Source of the DNA: Actinorugispora endophytica
Lineage (GTDB): Bacteria > Actinomycetota > Actinomycetes > Streptosporangiales > Streptosporangiaceae
Length of the DNA: 64,000 nucleotides
Direction: 5' to 3'
Assembly: GCF_004363075.1 (NCBI RefSeq)
Contig: NZ_SNYN01000004.1
Location: 124,001 to 188,000 of the forward strand
The position numbers and the translations under genes are program-made. Under the pieces are notes generated by a model. The model did no database searches. It was given only the letters and a program-made list of their open reading frames with translations, and was not told the DNA's origin. Position 1 is the first letter of the stretch. Each line of letters opens with the position of its first letter. Below, piece by piece: positions 1 to 10,448 of this stretch.

Positions 1-812
1 CCCGCGCGCTTGGCCGAGAGGGCGGTGCGCCCCTCGAAGGCGTCCCGCGCGCCCATGCCCCAGTACAGGTCGATCATCAGGTCCGCGACCGCCTCGGGGG
101 GCAGCAGCGTCTCGTACCGGCCCGCGGGCAGCTCCACGCTGGTGCGGGCCCAGGCGATCCGGCGGCCCAACTCGGCCTCCAGCGCCTCGACGTCGATGTC
201 GGCGAAGTCCCGGGTGGCCCGCCCCACCCAGGTGGAGTGCCCCGGGTCCGCCGACTTCGCGTTGAGGTCCACCGTCCCGGTCGGCTGGTCGTGGCGCAGC
301 CGCACCCCCGTGGAGGAGCCGAAGAACGTCGAGTTCAGGGAGTGCTCGGCGTACCCGTACAGCTTCACCCCGGCCTTGGCCGAACGCTCGAAGGCGGTGC
401 CCAGGTCAGGCGCGAACGTGGAGAACACCCCGATGTCGGTCGCGGCGGGCGGCGCGTCCCAGTCGCCGCCGACCCCCTGGGCCGCGCCGGTGCCGGGGCC
501 CAGGAGCGGGTGCGCCCCCTCGGCCGGGGGCGCCTCGCGCGCGGCGGCCTCGGCCGAGCGCACCAGGTCCTCCAGCTGGTCGTCGCGCAGCCCGCTGCGC
601 GAGACCGTGCCCACCGACGTGCCTTCGGGCCCCTCGACCAGGGAGACCACGGTGACCTCGCGCCCCCGCGTGACCCCGTTGGTGGTCAGCGAGTTCCCGG
701 CCCAGCGGAGGTTGGCCGTGCTGTTCTCGGTCACCAGCACCATGCAGTCGTCGGCGCGGGACAGCTCCAGCACGCGCTCGGTGACGGCCTGGGCGGACAG
801 GGACTGGCTCAC
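1..812 (-). CDS. pmbA: PmbA/TldE-family metallopeptidase partner, C-terminus cut by window edge
   Basis: The reverse strand reads 270 residues without a stop from a GTG at 812 to the window edge. The N-terminal part (SQSLSAQAVTERVLEL, then an NSLTTNGV segment and a GTVSRSGL segment) has the pattern of TldE/PmbA proteins, the partner of TldD in a heterodimeric zinc peptidase that trims modified peptides. No HExxH is visible, as expected for TldE. It follows tldD by 35 bases on the same strand, so the two are probably co-transcribed. The start is chosen because it is the first GTG after the tldD stop. Family assignment rests on the pattern and on the neighbour. Confidence 0.85.
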   Translation of the reverse strand, partial: MSQSLSAQAVTERVLELSRADDCMVLVTENSTANLRWAGNSLTTNGVTRGREVTVVSLVEGPEGTSVGTVSRSGLRDDQLEDLVRSAEAAAREAPPAEGAHPLLGPGTGAAQGVGGDWDAPPAATDIGVFSTFAPDLGTAFERSAKAGVKLYGYAEHSLNSTFFGSSTGVRLRHDQPTGTVDLNAKSADPGHSTWVGRATRDFADIDVEALEAELGRRIAWARTSVELPAGRYETLLPPEAVADLMIDLYWGMGARDAFEGRTALSAKRA

Positions 813-847
813 AGTTGACCTCTTCGATTCGGGGGAGTGGACGCCGC

Positions 848-2335
848 TCACGCTCCGGCCTCCCGCACGGTGTTCAGCACCCGGACCTTCTCGAACAGCG
901 CGCTCGGGCAGCCGTGGCTGACCGGCGCGACCTGGCCGGGCTGTCCCTTGCCGCAGTTGAACGCCCCGCCCAGCACGTAGGTCTGCGGGCCGCCCAGCGC
1001 GGTCATCGAGTTCCAGAAGTCGGTGGTGGTCGCCTGGTAGGCCACGTCGCGCAGCTGCCCGGTGACGCGGCCGCCGCGGATCCGGTAGAAGCGCTGCCCG
1101 GTGAACTGGAAGTTGTAGCGCTGCATGTCGATCGACCAGCTGCGGTCGCCCACGACGTAGATCCCGTCGTCGACCCGGCGGATCAGCTCCTCGGTGGAGG
1201 GGCCGCGGGGGTCGGGCGCGAGCGAGACGTTGGCCATGCGCTGGATCGGCATGGTCGCGGGGGAGTCGGCGAACGCGCAGCCGTTGGAGCGCTCGTGCCC
1301 GGTCAGCCGCGAGATCCGCCGGTCGCGCTGGTAACCGGTGAGCACGCCGTCGGTCACCAGCTCGAACGAGGAGGTGGCCACGCCCTCGTCGTCGTAGCCG
1401 ATGGTGGACAGGCCGTGCTCGACGGTGCGGTCGCCGGTGACGTTCATGATCGGCGATCCGTACCGCAGCGATCCGAGCCCGTCGGGGGTGGCGAACGAGG
1501 TGCCCGCGTAGGCGGCCTCGTAGCCCAGGGCCCGGTCCAGCTCGGTGGCGTGCCCGATGGACTCGTGGATCGTCAGCCACAGGTTCGACGGGTCGATGAC
1601 CAGGTCGTACTCGCCGGGCTCGACGCTGGGCGCGGCGGCCTTGGCGGCCAGCAGCTCGGGCAGCTCGGCCAGTTCGGCCTCCACCGTCGGAAGGTACTCG
1701 TACCCCCGGCCGACCGGGGGGGAGATCGTCCGCATGCTCTCCAGCCGGCCGTCGGAGGTGGACACGGCCTCCACCACGGGCGCCAGGCGCACCCGCTGCT
1801 GGGTGGTCACGGTCCCGGCGGTGTCGGCGTAGAACTTCTGCTCCTTGGCCTGGAGCAGGCTCGCGTCCACGTGGTTCACCCGCGGGTCGGCCAGCAGGCG
1901 GCGGCTCCAGTCGGCGAGCAGTTCGGTCTTGTCGCGCACCGGGACGTCGAACGGGTCCACCTCGTAGGAGGAGACCCACACGGCGTCGTGGTGCGCGGGT
2001 TCGGGCGCCAGCTCGATGTGGTCGCTGCTGAGCACCGAGGCGACCTTGGCGACGTCGACGGCCCGGGCCGCCACCGAGGCGGCCGCGTCGGTGGTCAGCT
2101 CCGTTCCGGCGGCGAAGCCCCAGGTGCCGTTGTGCACGACCCGGACGGCGAAGCCGAGGGTGTCGGTCTCGCCGGACGACTCCACGGACCCGTCGGCCAG
2201 GACGAGGCGCTGGCCGCGGACGCGTTCGAGGCGGAAGTCGGCGTGGTCCGCGCCGAGGTCGCGGGCGCGCTGCAGCGCCGCGTCGGCGAGCACGCGCAGG
2301 GGCAGGGACAGGAATTCGTGGTCGATTTCACGCAC
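848..2335 (-). CDS. tldD: TldD-family zinc metallopeptidase
   Basis: A 495-residue protein, usual length for TldD. The catalytic HExxH is HESIGH near residue 254, followed by the conserved glutamate-containing ELDRALGYE segment. The C-terminus has the cysteine-bearing NCGKGQPGQ motif. TldD with TldE cleaves unfolded peptides and RiPP precursors in the cytoplasm. The reading frame stays open far upstream, but similarity to TldD begins at REIDHEFLSLP, so the GTG at 2335 is chosen; no strong ribosome binding site is seen there. pmbA follows 35 bases downstream. Confidence 0.92.
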   Translation of the reverse strand: MREIDHEFLSLPLRVLADAALQRARDLGADHADFRLERVRGQRLVLADGSVESSGETDTLGFAVRVVHNGTWGFAAGTELTTDAAASVAARAVDVAKVASVLSSDHIELAPEPAHHDAVWVSSYEVDPFDVPVRDKTELLADWSRRLLADPRVNHVDASLLQAKEQKFYADTAGTVTTQQRVRLAPVVEAVSTSDGRLESMRTISPPVGRGYEYLPTVEAELAELPELLAAKAAAPSVEPGEYDLVIDPSNLWLTIHESIGHATELDRALGYEAAYAGTSFATPDGLGSLRYGSPIMNVTGDRTVEHGLSTIGYDDEGVATSSFELVTDGVLTGYQRDRRISRLTGHERSNGCAFADSPATMPIQRMANVSLAPDPRGPSTEELIRRVDDGIYVVGDRSWSIDMQRYNFQFTGQRFYRIRGGRVTGQLRDVAYQATTTDFWNSMTALGGPQTYVLGGAFNCGKGQPGQVAPVSHGCPSALFEKVRVLNTVREAGA

Positions 2336-2457
2336 GTCTGGAAACGTAACGTGTCGGAGCCGCTTCTGCCAGGCGGCTTCCCCAAGGAACGGCCTGGTCT
2401 GCTCCGTCTCGCACGGGGCGGGGCCGCCGCGCGGCGGCCCGGAGCCCGCCGCCCGGC

Positions 2458-3198
2458 TCATCCCTCCCCGCGGAGCACGTCCACGTGGACGTGGTCCCGG
2501 TGCTGGAGGATGTCGTTGCCCGTGTCCGCGGACGTGTACCCGCGCCACCCCGCCGCGGCGAACCGGGTGCTCCAGATCCGGTCGTCGAAGATCACCACCG
2601 ACACCTCCAGCCGTTCGGCGTGCGCCACCAGCCACTGCGCCAGGACCCAGCCGGAGCGCCGGTTCCCCTCGTCGACCGGCCGGAAGAACACGTCGACGGC
2701 GCGGCCGTCGTAGTGCGCGGAGCCCTCGCCGTGCCCGTCGGTGACTCCGCCCGGTTGGAACCCGCCCAGGCTCAGCGGGCCGAAGTCCTCGTTCAGCGCG
2801 GCCAGCAGCGCCTCGGCGCGCGGGGTCAGCCCCGTCGCGGTCATCTCCTGCGCTTCGAGCGCGGGTCCCGGCTCCGACCGGCAGGTCAGCACCGGCCCGG
2901 GCGCGTCGGCCGGGCCCCGGGCGAGCGCCTCCAGGGCCTCGGTGGGCACGCCCTCGGGGTCGGCGGCCTCCTCGCCGCGCGAGCGCAGCGCGACCGCGGT
3001 GGTCGCGGCCATCGCCTGCTCCCGGGTCAGCTCCACCGGCCCGCCGTCCGCGGACACCACGCAGTCGGGCCCCCACGGCAGCGACGTCCCGTCCAGCCCC
3101 GCCCGCTCCAGCAGCCACGGGCCGCCCACCAGGACCCCCGCCGCGAGGAGCACCAGCACCCCGACCGTCGCCACCGCGCCCCGCCACCGCCTCGCCAT
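2458..3198 (-). CDS. Membrane-anchored M15-like (D-Ala-D-Ala carboxypeptidase fold) protein
   Basis: A 246-residue protein with one N-terminal membrane segment (about residues 7-30) and an extracellular remainder. The C-terminal half has SAHYDGRAVDV, resembling the SxHxxGxAxD zinc-binding box of VanY-type M15 peptidases, and a final HRDHVHVDV segment that would supply the last histidine. This suggests a wall-associated peptidase or a catalytically weak relative; no substrate can be read from the sequence. The ATG at 3198 is chosen because it directly precedes the basic MARRWRG and the membrane segment. It lies upstream of tldD with a 122-base gap and may be an independent unit. Confidence 0.7.
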   Translation of the reverse strand: MARRWRGAVATVGVLVLLAAGVLVGGPWLLERAGLDGTSLPWGPDCVVSADGGPVELTREQAMAATTAVALRSRGEEAADPEGVPTEALEALARGPADAPGPVLTCRSEPGPALEAQEMTATGLTPRAEALLAALNEDFGPLSLGGFQPGGVTDGHGEGSAHYDGRAVDVFFRPVDEGNRRSGWVLAQWLVAHAERLEVSVVIFDDRIWSTRFAAAGWRGYTSADTGNDILQHRDHVHVDVLRGEG

Positions 3199-3348
3199 GG
3201 CCCCGAAGATAGCCGCTCCCGGAGGGGCCGCCGACCACCGGACCGCCGACAGGGAACCGGAATCCGGCGGGACCGGGAGGAGCACCCGGCCGGTCCGCCG
3301 CGCCGCCCCCGCGCGGCCCGGGCGGGCCCGGCGCGGCCTCCGAGAAGC

Positions 3349-4050
3349 TCAGTGGCGGGCGCTCCACAGGACGAAGACGCCGCCGGCGATGAGGGAGAGG
3401 GCCCAGACGCGGTCCATGGTGGCCCAGCGCAGCCGAAGCGCGTGCACGGCGAAGAAGTCGTGCACCACCAGCGCCGCGACCCCCGTGGCGGCGACCATCG
3501 CCAGTGTGTGCACGCCCGCGGCGGCCAGCCCCAGCAGGGTCGCGTCGAACAGGTCGGGAAGGCCGGGGGCCGCCGGGGCAGGGGAGGGGGAGGGGGCCGG
3601 AACCGCCGCGACCCCGTGCGAGTGGCCTCCGGCGGCCGCCGCGCCGCCGTCGACCCGGCCCGCCAGCACGGGCAGCAGCATCAGCCCCGAGCCGTGCAGC
3701 AGGGACATCACGAAGGACCACGCGGCCAGCCGCCGCAGCGGCACCCGCACCGGGGGCCGGTGCGCGTGCGTCGGGCGCAGCAGCAGCCACGCCCCGGCCG
3801 CGCACACCACGAGCCCGCCCCCGACGGTGAACCAGCGCGCGGCCGGCGTCGTCCCGGTCGCCGTGACGGCCACCGCCACCAGCGCGACCGAGGCCGCGTG
3901 CCCCAGGGCCAGAGCGGGGAGGGCGCCCACGACGGCGGCCCGGCTGCGCTCCTGCAGGCCGCGCGAGACCGCGAACGGCCAGCCCATCCCGGGGTTGACC
4001 CCGTGGAACACCCCCAGCCCGATCAGGACCCACAGCTGTCCCGAGGTCAT
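3349..4050 (-). CDS. Polytopic membrane protein with histidine-containing motifs
   Basis: A 233-residue protein with about six hydrophobic segments. The first carries HGVNPGMGWP and a central one ends in SLLHGSGLMLLP. A loop rich in His, Gly, Ala and Pro (around residues 135-160) follows. Short His motifs in the first and fourth helices recall NicO/UreH-type metal or sulfur exporters, but the similarity is only of general design. No regulator is adjacent. The divergent gene is a flavin reductase. I do not assign a substrate. Confidence 0.6.
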   Translation of the reverse strand: MTSGQLWVLIGLGVFHGVNPGMGWPFAVSRGLQERSRAAVVGALPALALGHAASVALVAVAVTATGTTPAARWFTVGGGLVVCAAGAWLLLRPTHAHRPPVRVPLRRLAAWSFVMSLLHGSGLMLLPVLAGRVDGGAAAAGGHSHGVAAVPAPSPSPAPAAPGLPDLFDATLLGLAAAGVHTLAMVAATGVAALVVHDFFAVHALRLRWATMDRVWALSLIAGGVFVLWSARH

Positions 4051-4298
4051 GGGGCTCCGTCCGGGGCGTCGGGGGCGCGGCCGCCCAGATCGTCACACGC
4101 GGCGGCGGTTCCGGCAACGCCCGTGGCAGGAACCGGCCACCTCCGGAGGGGGAGCGGGATTCGTCACACCGGCGCGCGCGGAATACCGGACCACCCGATG
4201 GGAGCTGGTGCCCAGGGACGGCCGGAGAGAGGGCCGTGGCGAAGCGGGGAGCGGGAATGCGAACATCGGTCGAGAGCACACGAGCGGTGGAGGGGTTC

Positions 4299-4817
4299 AT
4301 GGGGAAGCGCGGTCCGCGCACTGACGGGACTCAGGTGAGCGCGGACCTGTTCCGTGCCACGCTCGGCACGCACGCCGCCGGGGTGGTCATCGTCACGGCG
4401 CCCTCCCCGGACGGACCGCCGGTCGGCATGACGGCGACCTCCTTCACCAGCGTGAGCCTCGCCCCGCCGCTGGTGTCCTTCTACGTCAACGCCGCCTCGG
4501 GCACCTGGCCGGGCATCCGGGACGCCCGCGGCTTCGCGGTGAACATCCTGGCCGAGCACCAGCACGACACCGCCGCGCGCTTCGCCACCCGGGGGGTGGA
4601 CAGGTTCGCCCCGCCCACCCGGTGGTCCGAGGGCCCCGACGGCCTGCCGCTGCTGGACGGGGTCGCGGCGCACGTGCTGTGCGAGCGCCACGACCTGCTC
4701 GCCGTCGGAGACCACTGGCTGGTGGTGGGCCGGGTGGTGGGCGCGGCCGTGGACGGCGGCACCGATCCGCTGCTCTACCACCGCGGCCGCTACGGCCGCT
4801 TCGACGGCAAGGGCTGA
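4299..4817 (+). CDS. Flavin reductase family protein (FMN-binding split barrel)
   Basis: A 172-residue protein. TLGTHAAGVVIVTA, GMTATSFTSVSLAPPLVSFYV and RGFAVNILAEHQ are the conserved strands of the flavin reductase-like domain that binds FMN and supplies reduced flavin to two-component monooxygenases. The frame is open to 4236, but the ATG at 4299 has a GGAGGGG box at 4288-4294 at good spacing. No monooxygenase gene is adjacent, so the partner is unknown. It converges on gdhA with a palindromic repeat between them. Confidence 0.88.
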   Translation: MGKRGPRTDGTQVSADLFRATLGTHAAGVVIVTAPSPDGPPVGMTATSFTSVSLAPPLVSFYVNAASGTWPGIRDARGFAVNILAEHQHDTAARFATRGVDRFAPPTRWSEGPDGLPLLDGVAAHVLCERHDLLAVGDHWLVVGRVVGAAVDGGTDPLLYHRGRYGRFDGKG

Positions 4818-4893
4818 CGGGCGCCGTGGTCCCCCGTCGCGGGGACCGGGCCGCGTGGAGGGACCGGTGCGCGGTCATCCCCAGGACCCCTGT

Positions 4894-4957
4894 CCGGTGA
4901 TCGTGCCGTCATCCCCCGAGATCCTCGGTTTCGAGGGGATGACAGCACGATCACCAA
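4894..4957. repeat. Palindromic repeat, divergent copy
   Basis: Arms 4896-4916 and 4935-4955 are inverted repeats of 21 bases with one mismatch around an 18-base centre. The outer part (CCGGTGATCGTG) matches the outer arm of three longer repeats elsewhere in the window, and the downstream flank (ATCGTGGGCGCGG near 4979) also resembles the flank of the copy at 37.1 kb. It sits between the convergent flavin reductase and gdhA genes and could act as a two-way terminator. It is less conserved than the other three copies. Confidence 0.6.
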
Positions 4958-5103
4958 CGGGAACCACGCGACACGGTCATCGTGGGCGCGGTCCCGCCCG
5001 GCGCCGCCATTGCCGCCCGCCCTGACCCCGCGATCCGCGTGGCGTGGGGCCGGACGACCCGCCCGAAGCACCGGTGCGCGGACCACCCCCGCGACGAGGC
5101 TCC

Positions 5104-6588
<1,485 letters not shown>

Positions 6589-6670
6589 TCATAGGTGGAC
6601 GTCCGACGAAAGCCCTCACCAGGCGGGCGGCCCGGCCCGTCCGGGCGCGCCGGGCCCGTCCCGCGCTCCG

Positions 6671-8182
6671 TCAGGGGCAGAGCGCGTCGAGCGAGGTGGC
6701 GTCCTCGCCGACCTGCCGCCCCGGCGAGGTCGGCGACGGCTCGTTCAGACCGGTGTAGTCCTGCCACTCGGTCGTGTCGGACGGGTCGGCCGCCGGATCG
6801 GACGGGCTGGCGGAGGGGGACGGTTCGGGGCCCGAGGCGGCCCCCGGGGTCGCCTGCGCGTCCACGGGCTCCCGGGCGTTCTCCTGGTCGCGCACCGCGT
6901 CGTCCACGAGCTCGTGAATCCGCTCCCAGTCCGGGTAGGCGGTGTCGACCTGCGGCGGGGACAGCTGGAGGGTCTCCATGTCACCCGAGGCGACCAGCTC
7001 GGCCAGGTCGACGAAGTGCGGGATCTTGGCCTGGGGGACGTCGGTGCGCAGGGTGCGCTTGGTGGCCCCGGCCAGGCCCTGGAAGCTGGTCAGGATGGTG
7101 GTGGGGTTGGCCTGCTGGGCCACGTACTTGATCAGGCAGCCCTGGCGGCCCATCCGGGAGTAGTCGTCGCTGTTGACCCGGGTGCGCCCGTACCACAGCG
7201 CCTCCTCGCCGTTGAGGGTCCGCAGGCCGGGTTCGAGCACCTCGCCCCGCTGGCCGTACTCCAGGGGCTCCTCGATCAGCACCTCGATGCCGCCGATGGC
7301 GTCGATCAGGTCTTCGAAGCCCTGCATGTCGACCAGCATGTAGTACTCGATGTCCAGGCCGACGGCCCCGCCGATCACCTGCTTGAGGGTGTCGGCGGCG
7401 GGGTCCTGCACGTCGGGGTTGATCGCCAGCGTCTCGTCCTCGACGACCGTCTGGTAGACCTCGTTGAGCAGGTCGTCGAAGCCGTAGGGCGCGGGGTAGC
7501 GCTCGGCGAGCGCGGTGCCCTCGGGGAAGGGCACGTTCTCCAGGTTGCGGGGCAGGCCGATCAGCATGACGTCGCCGTGTTCGACGTCGATGCTGGCCAC
7601 CATCATGGAGTCGGTGCGCATGCCGTACCGGTTGTCGCCCGAGTCCCCGCCCAGCAGCAGCACGTTCACCCGCTCCTGGCCGTTCCAGGGGTCGGAGGCG
7701 TCGTGGGGCTGCGCGAGGGCGTCGCCGAACACCGTCGAGAGCGTGTCGTAGGCGGTGTACGAGGTGTACACGACCGCGGCGGCCGGCGTGGCGACCACCA
7801 GGCAGAGCACGGTGACCATCGAGCCCGCGAGGAACCGGTGGAACCCGCGCGAGCCGGGCGGGCGGGTGATCAGGTAGGAGTGGATCACGACCGTCATCCA
7901 CAGCACCGCCAGGACGAAGGCGACGACCGACGCGGTCAGCAGCCAGCGGCCCTGGACCGCCATGCGCGCGCCCTGGAGGAGGTCGCCGCTGAGCAGGAGG
8001 GCGGCCGTGACGGCGCCGCCGACCAGCAGCAGGTAGCAGGCGAGGATGAGGCCGCCTGCCAGGCGGTGTCCGGTACGCAGGTGCGCTATGCCCGGAACCA
8101 CCAGTGATCCGGCTGTCCACAACAGCGCGCGGCCCATGCCCTTCGGACGGCTGTGCGCCTGCTCCGTTCGCCTCTCGGCCAT
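6671..8182 (-). CDS. LytR-CpsA-Psr (LCP) family glycopolymer ligase
   Basis: A 503-residue protein with an N-terminal block of several membrane helices (about residues 20-140) and an extracellular LCP domain. LCP hallmarks are visible: NVLLLGGDSGDNRYGMRTDSM, the arginine-bearing GLPRNLENVPFP, LDIEYYMLVDMQGFEDLIDAIGG, and the ALWYGRTR segment. LCP enzymes transfer undecaprenyl-linked polymers to peptidoglycan. The C-terminus is a Pro/Ser/Asp-rich tail. The ATG at 8182 has an AGGAGAAGGG box upstream, which decides against the longer frame beginning at 8266. Confidence 0.92.
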   Translation of the reverse strand: MAERRTEQAHSRPKGMGRALLWTAGSLVVPGIAHLRTGHRLAGGLILACYLLLVGGAVTAALLLSGDLLQGARMAVQGRWLLTASVVAFVLAVLWMTVVIHSYLITRPPGSRGFHRFLAGSMVTVLCLVVATPAAAVVYTSYTAYDTLSTVFGDALAQPHDASDPWNGQERVNVLLLGGDSGDNRYGMRTDSMMVASIDVEHGDVMLIGLPRNLENVPFPEGTALAERYPAPYGFDDLLNEVYQTVVEDETLAINPDVQDPAADTLKQVIGGAVGLDIEYYMLVDMQGFEDLIDAIGGIEVLIEEPLEYGQRGEVLEPGLRTLNGEEALWYGRTRVNSDDYSRMGRQGCLIKYVAQQANPTTILTSFQGLAGATKRTLRTDVPQAKIPHFVDLAELVASGDMETLQLSPPQVDTAYPDWERIHELVDDAVRDQENAREPVDAQATPGAASGPEPSPSASPSDPAADPSDTTEWQDYTGLNEPSPTSPGRQVGEDATSLDALCP

Positions 8183-8513
8183 CGGGCTTCCCTTCTCCTG
8201 CCGTCCCAGCGGGTACGCCCGGCGGTGGGGCGGGGCACCCGGGCCACGGGTCCCGCTTCTCGCCACCTACCGCTCAGGCGCGTCGTTATGCGTATACAGT
8301 GTCGCGCTTTGCCGGAGTTGTTGGCACACCGGCGTTCGACGGCGGCCCGTTTGCCCGCTGTCCGTTATGTCTGGTGGAATCGCCGCATGTCCGGTTCACA
8401 GGTTTTGGCTGGCCGAAGTCGGCCTTGTTTCTTTCGTGATCAGTAGTTAACCGCCGCCGCAGCTGCCATGATCTGGCCGCAGGAGGGGGCGATGCCCGGG
8501 GGGCAGAGGGGCG
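8183..8513. other. Divergent intergenic region between LCP gene and Lrp-type regulator
   Basis: These 331 bases separate two divergent genes and must hold both promoters. The stretch is less GC-rich than its surroundings near 8400-8455, consistent with promoter DNA. I see no convincing RNA gene, operator or open frame. Confidence 0.4.
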
Positions 8514-9467
8514 TTGCCACGGGAACGAAAGGCACTGATCGTGCTCGATGCGGTCGACGCGGCGCTCGTGAGGGCGCTGCAGGGGGACGGAAGAGCGACC
8601 TACCAGGCGCTGGCCGACGGGGTCGGGCTGTCGCGTACGGCGGTCCGCGCCCGGGTCAGGCACCTCATCGCGACCGGGGCGATCCGGATCGTCGGGGTCC
8701 TGCACGCCGGAGTCATGGGAATGGAGGTATTCGGACATATTTCACTTCGTGTTTTCGGGCCGGTAAGGCCGGTGATGGACGAACTGGCCCGCCGAGAGGC
8801 GGTGACGTTCGCCGCGCAGACCGCCGGGCGCTTCCCCGCGGTCGCGCACGTGCGGGTGCGCGACGACGGCGCGCTCGCGGCCGAGCTCACCCAGCTCCGC
8901 AAGATCCCCGGGGTCGCGGGGGCCGAGGTCTTCCGCGCCGACGAGATCGTCAAGGACTCCTATTCAAGCGTGCGGACGCTGCGCGAGGTGTCCGTCGACC
9001 CGCTGGACTGGCGGCTGGTGAGGCACCTCCAGGCCGACGGCAGGGCCTCCTACGCCGAGCTCGCCCGCGCGGTGGGGCTGTCCCAGGCGGCGGCGCGCTC
9101 GCGGGTGGTCCGGCTGATCGACGCGGGCGTGGTCCACGTCACGGCGCTGATCGAGGCGTCCGCGGTCGGCGCGACCGAGCACCTGGGGTTCGGCCTTTCG
9201 TGCCGGGGCGACGCCGGAGCGCTCGCCGCCCGGCTGGTCACCGTTCCGGGGGTGTCGTTCGCCGCCACCGGTTTCGGCCGCTACGACGTCGTCGGCGAGG
9301 CCACCGCCCCGGACCGGCCCACGCTCGTGGAGGCCCTGGAGACGATCCGGGGGTACCCCGACGTCACCTACGCCGAGACGTGGGAACATCTGTCGGTGGC
9401 CAAGGAGCGCCAGCAGATCGACGAGCCGCCGGCCTCGGCGGTCCAGCGGCCGAAGGGGGCCGGATGA
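8514..9467 (+). CDS. Lrp/AsnC-family transcriptional regulator with two HTH-RAM units
   Basis: A 317-residue protein, about twice the length of a standard Lrp. Two helix-turn-helix units are visible, DAVDAALVRALQGDGRATYQ near residue 12 and DPLDWRLVRHLQADGRASYA near residue 162, each followed by a ligand-sensing RAM-type region. The tandem arrangement is common in actinomycetes. The start is uncertain: TTG at 8514 follows a GAGGGG box closely, and a GTG at 8538 is the alternative. Its stop overlaps the start of the DHPS-like gene by four bases, so the two are translationally coupled. Confidence 0.88.
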   Translation: MPRERKALIVLDAVDAALVRALQGDGRATYQALADGVGLSRTAVRARVRHLIATGAIRIVGVLHAGVMGMEVFGHISLRVFGPVRPVMDELARREAVTFAAQTAGRFPAVAHVRVRDDGALAAELTQLRKIPGVAGAEVFRADEIVKDSYSSVRTLREVSVDPLDWRLVRHLQADGRASYAELARAVGLSQAAARSRVVRLIDAGVVHVTALIEASAVGATEHLGFGLSCRGDAGALAARLVTVPGVSFAATGFGRYDVVGEATAPDRPTLVEALETIRGYPDVTYAETWEHLSVAKERQQIDEPPASAVQRPKGAG

Positions 9468-10318
9468 GCAGTCCGTCGGGGGTGCTGCGCCTGGGCGGCG
9501 CGGAGTTCGGGCCGGGGCAGTACGCCGTCATGGCGGTGCTGAACCGGACCCCGGACTCCTTCTACGACAAGGGCGCCACCTTCGCCTTCGACGCCGCGCT
9601 GGCGGCGGCCGACGCGGCGGTGGCGGCGGGGGCCGACATCGTCGACGTGGGCGGGGTCAAGGCCGGGTACGGGGAGCACGTGTCCACGGAGGAGGAAATC
9701 CGGCGGACCGTGCCGTTCGTGGCCGAGCTGCGCCGCCGCCACCCGGGACTGGTCATCTCGGTGGACACCTGGCGGGCGCGGGTGGGGCGCGAGTGCGCCG
9801 AGGCCGGGGCGGACCTGATCAACGACACCTGGTCCGGGGCCGATCCGGACCTGGCCCGGGCGGCCGCCGAGTACGACGTGGGGCTGGTGTGCAGCCACAG
9901 CGGAGGGCTGGGGCCGCGCACCGACCCGCACCGGGTGTCCTACGCGGACGTGGTCGCCGACGTGGAGTCCACCGTGGTGGGCCTGGCCGAGAGGGCGGTG
10001 TCCCTGGGCGTGCGGCCGGACCGCCTGCTCATCGACCCCACCCACGACTTCGGCAAGAACACCTACCACTCCCTGGAGCTGACCCGGCGCCTGGGCGAGC
10101 TGGCGGCGACCGGCTGGCCGGTGCTGGTGGCGGTGTCCAACAAGGACTTCATCGGCGAGACCCTGGACCGGCCGGTCGCCGAGCGCGGACCGGGGACGCT
10201 GGCGGCCCTGGCGGTCTCGGCCTGGCTGGGCGCGCGCGTCTTCCGCGTCCACGACACCGCCGCGGCCCGCGGGGCGCTGGACGCGGTGGCGGGGCTGGCG
10301 GGCGCCGACGGGGTGTGA
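9464..10318 (+). CDS. folP2: Dihydropteroate synthase-like protein, FolP2 type
   Basis: A 284-residue TIM-barrel protein. MAVLNRTPDSFYDKG, ADIVDVGGVKAGYG, ISVDTWRA, LINDTWSG and the final FRVHDT are DHPS landmarks. Two features set it apart from folate-making FolP: the usual S-R-K loop reads SNKDFIG, and it lies outside any folate gene cluster, next to an Lrp regulator. FolP2-type proteins of mycobacteria are known that lack normal DHPS activity, so the real substrate may differ; that part is inference. ATG 9464 overlaps the upstream stop (ATGA). Confidence 0.85.
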   Translation: MSSPSGVLRLGGAEFGPGQYAVMAVLNRTPDSFYDKGATFAFDAALAAADAAVAAGADIVDVGGVKAGYGEHVSTEEEIRRTVPFVAELRRRHPGLVISVDTWRARVGRECAEAGADLINDTWSGADPDLARAAAEYDVGLVCSHSGGLGPRTDPHRVSYADVVADVESTVVGLAERAVSLGVRPDRLLIDPTHDFGKNTYHSLELTRRLGELAATGWPVLVAVSNKDFIGETLDRPVAERGPGTLAALAVSAWLGARVFRVHDTAAARGALDAVAGLAGADGV

Positions 10319-10448
10319 CCCGTCCCCCGACGGCCGGATACGGCCACGGCGCGGGATCTGTCGTTTCGAGGGGGAACGGGGCCGCTACGGTACGGGGGAG
10401 CGGCGTCACGCGCCGTGCCCCACCCCCGCTCCGATGACGAGGAGACCG

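Noticed and set aside
815-4338. Very long open frames on both strands over the tldD, M15-like and membrane protein genes
   Set aside because: They are shadows of GC-rich coding DNA; their translations are Arg/Gly/Pro/Ala-rich with no domain, and real genes with domains lie opposite.
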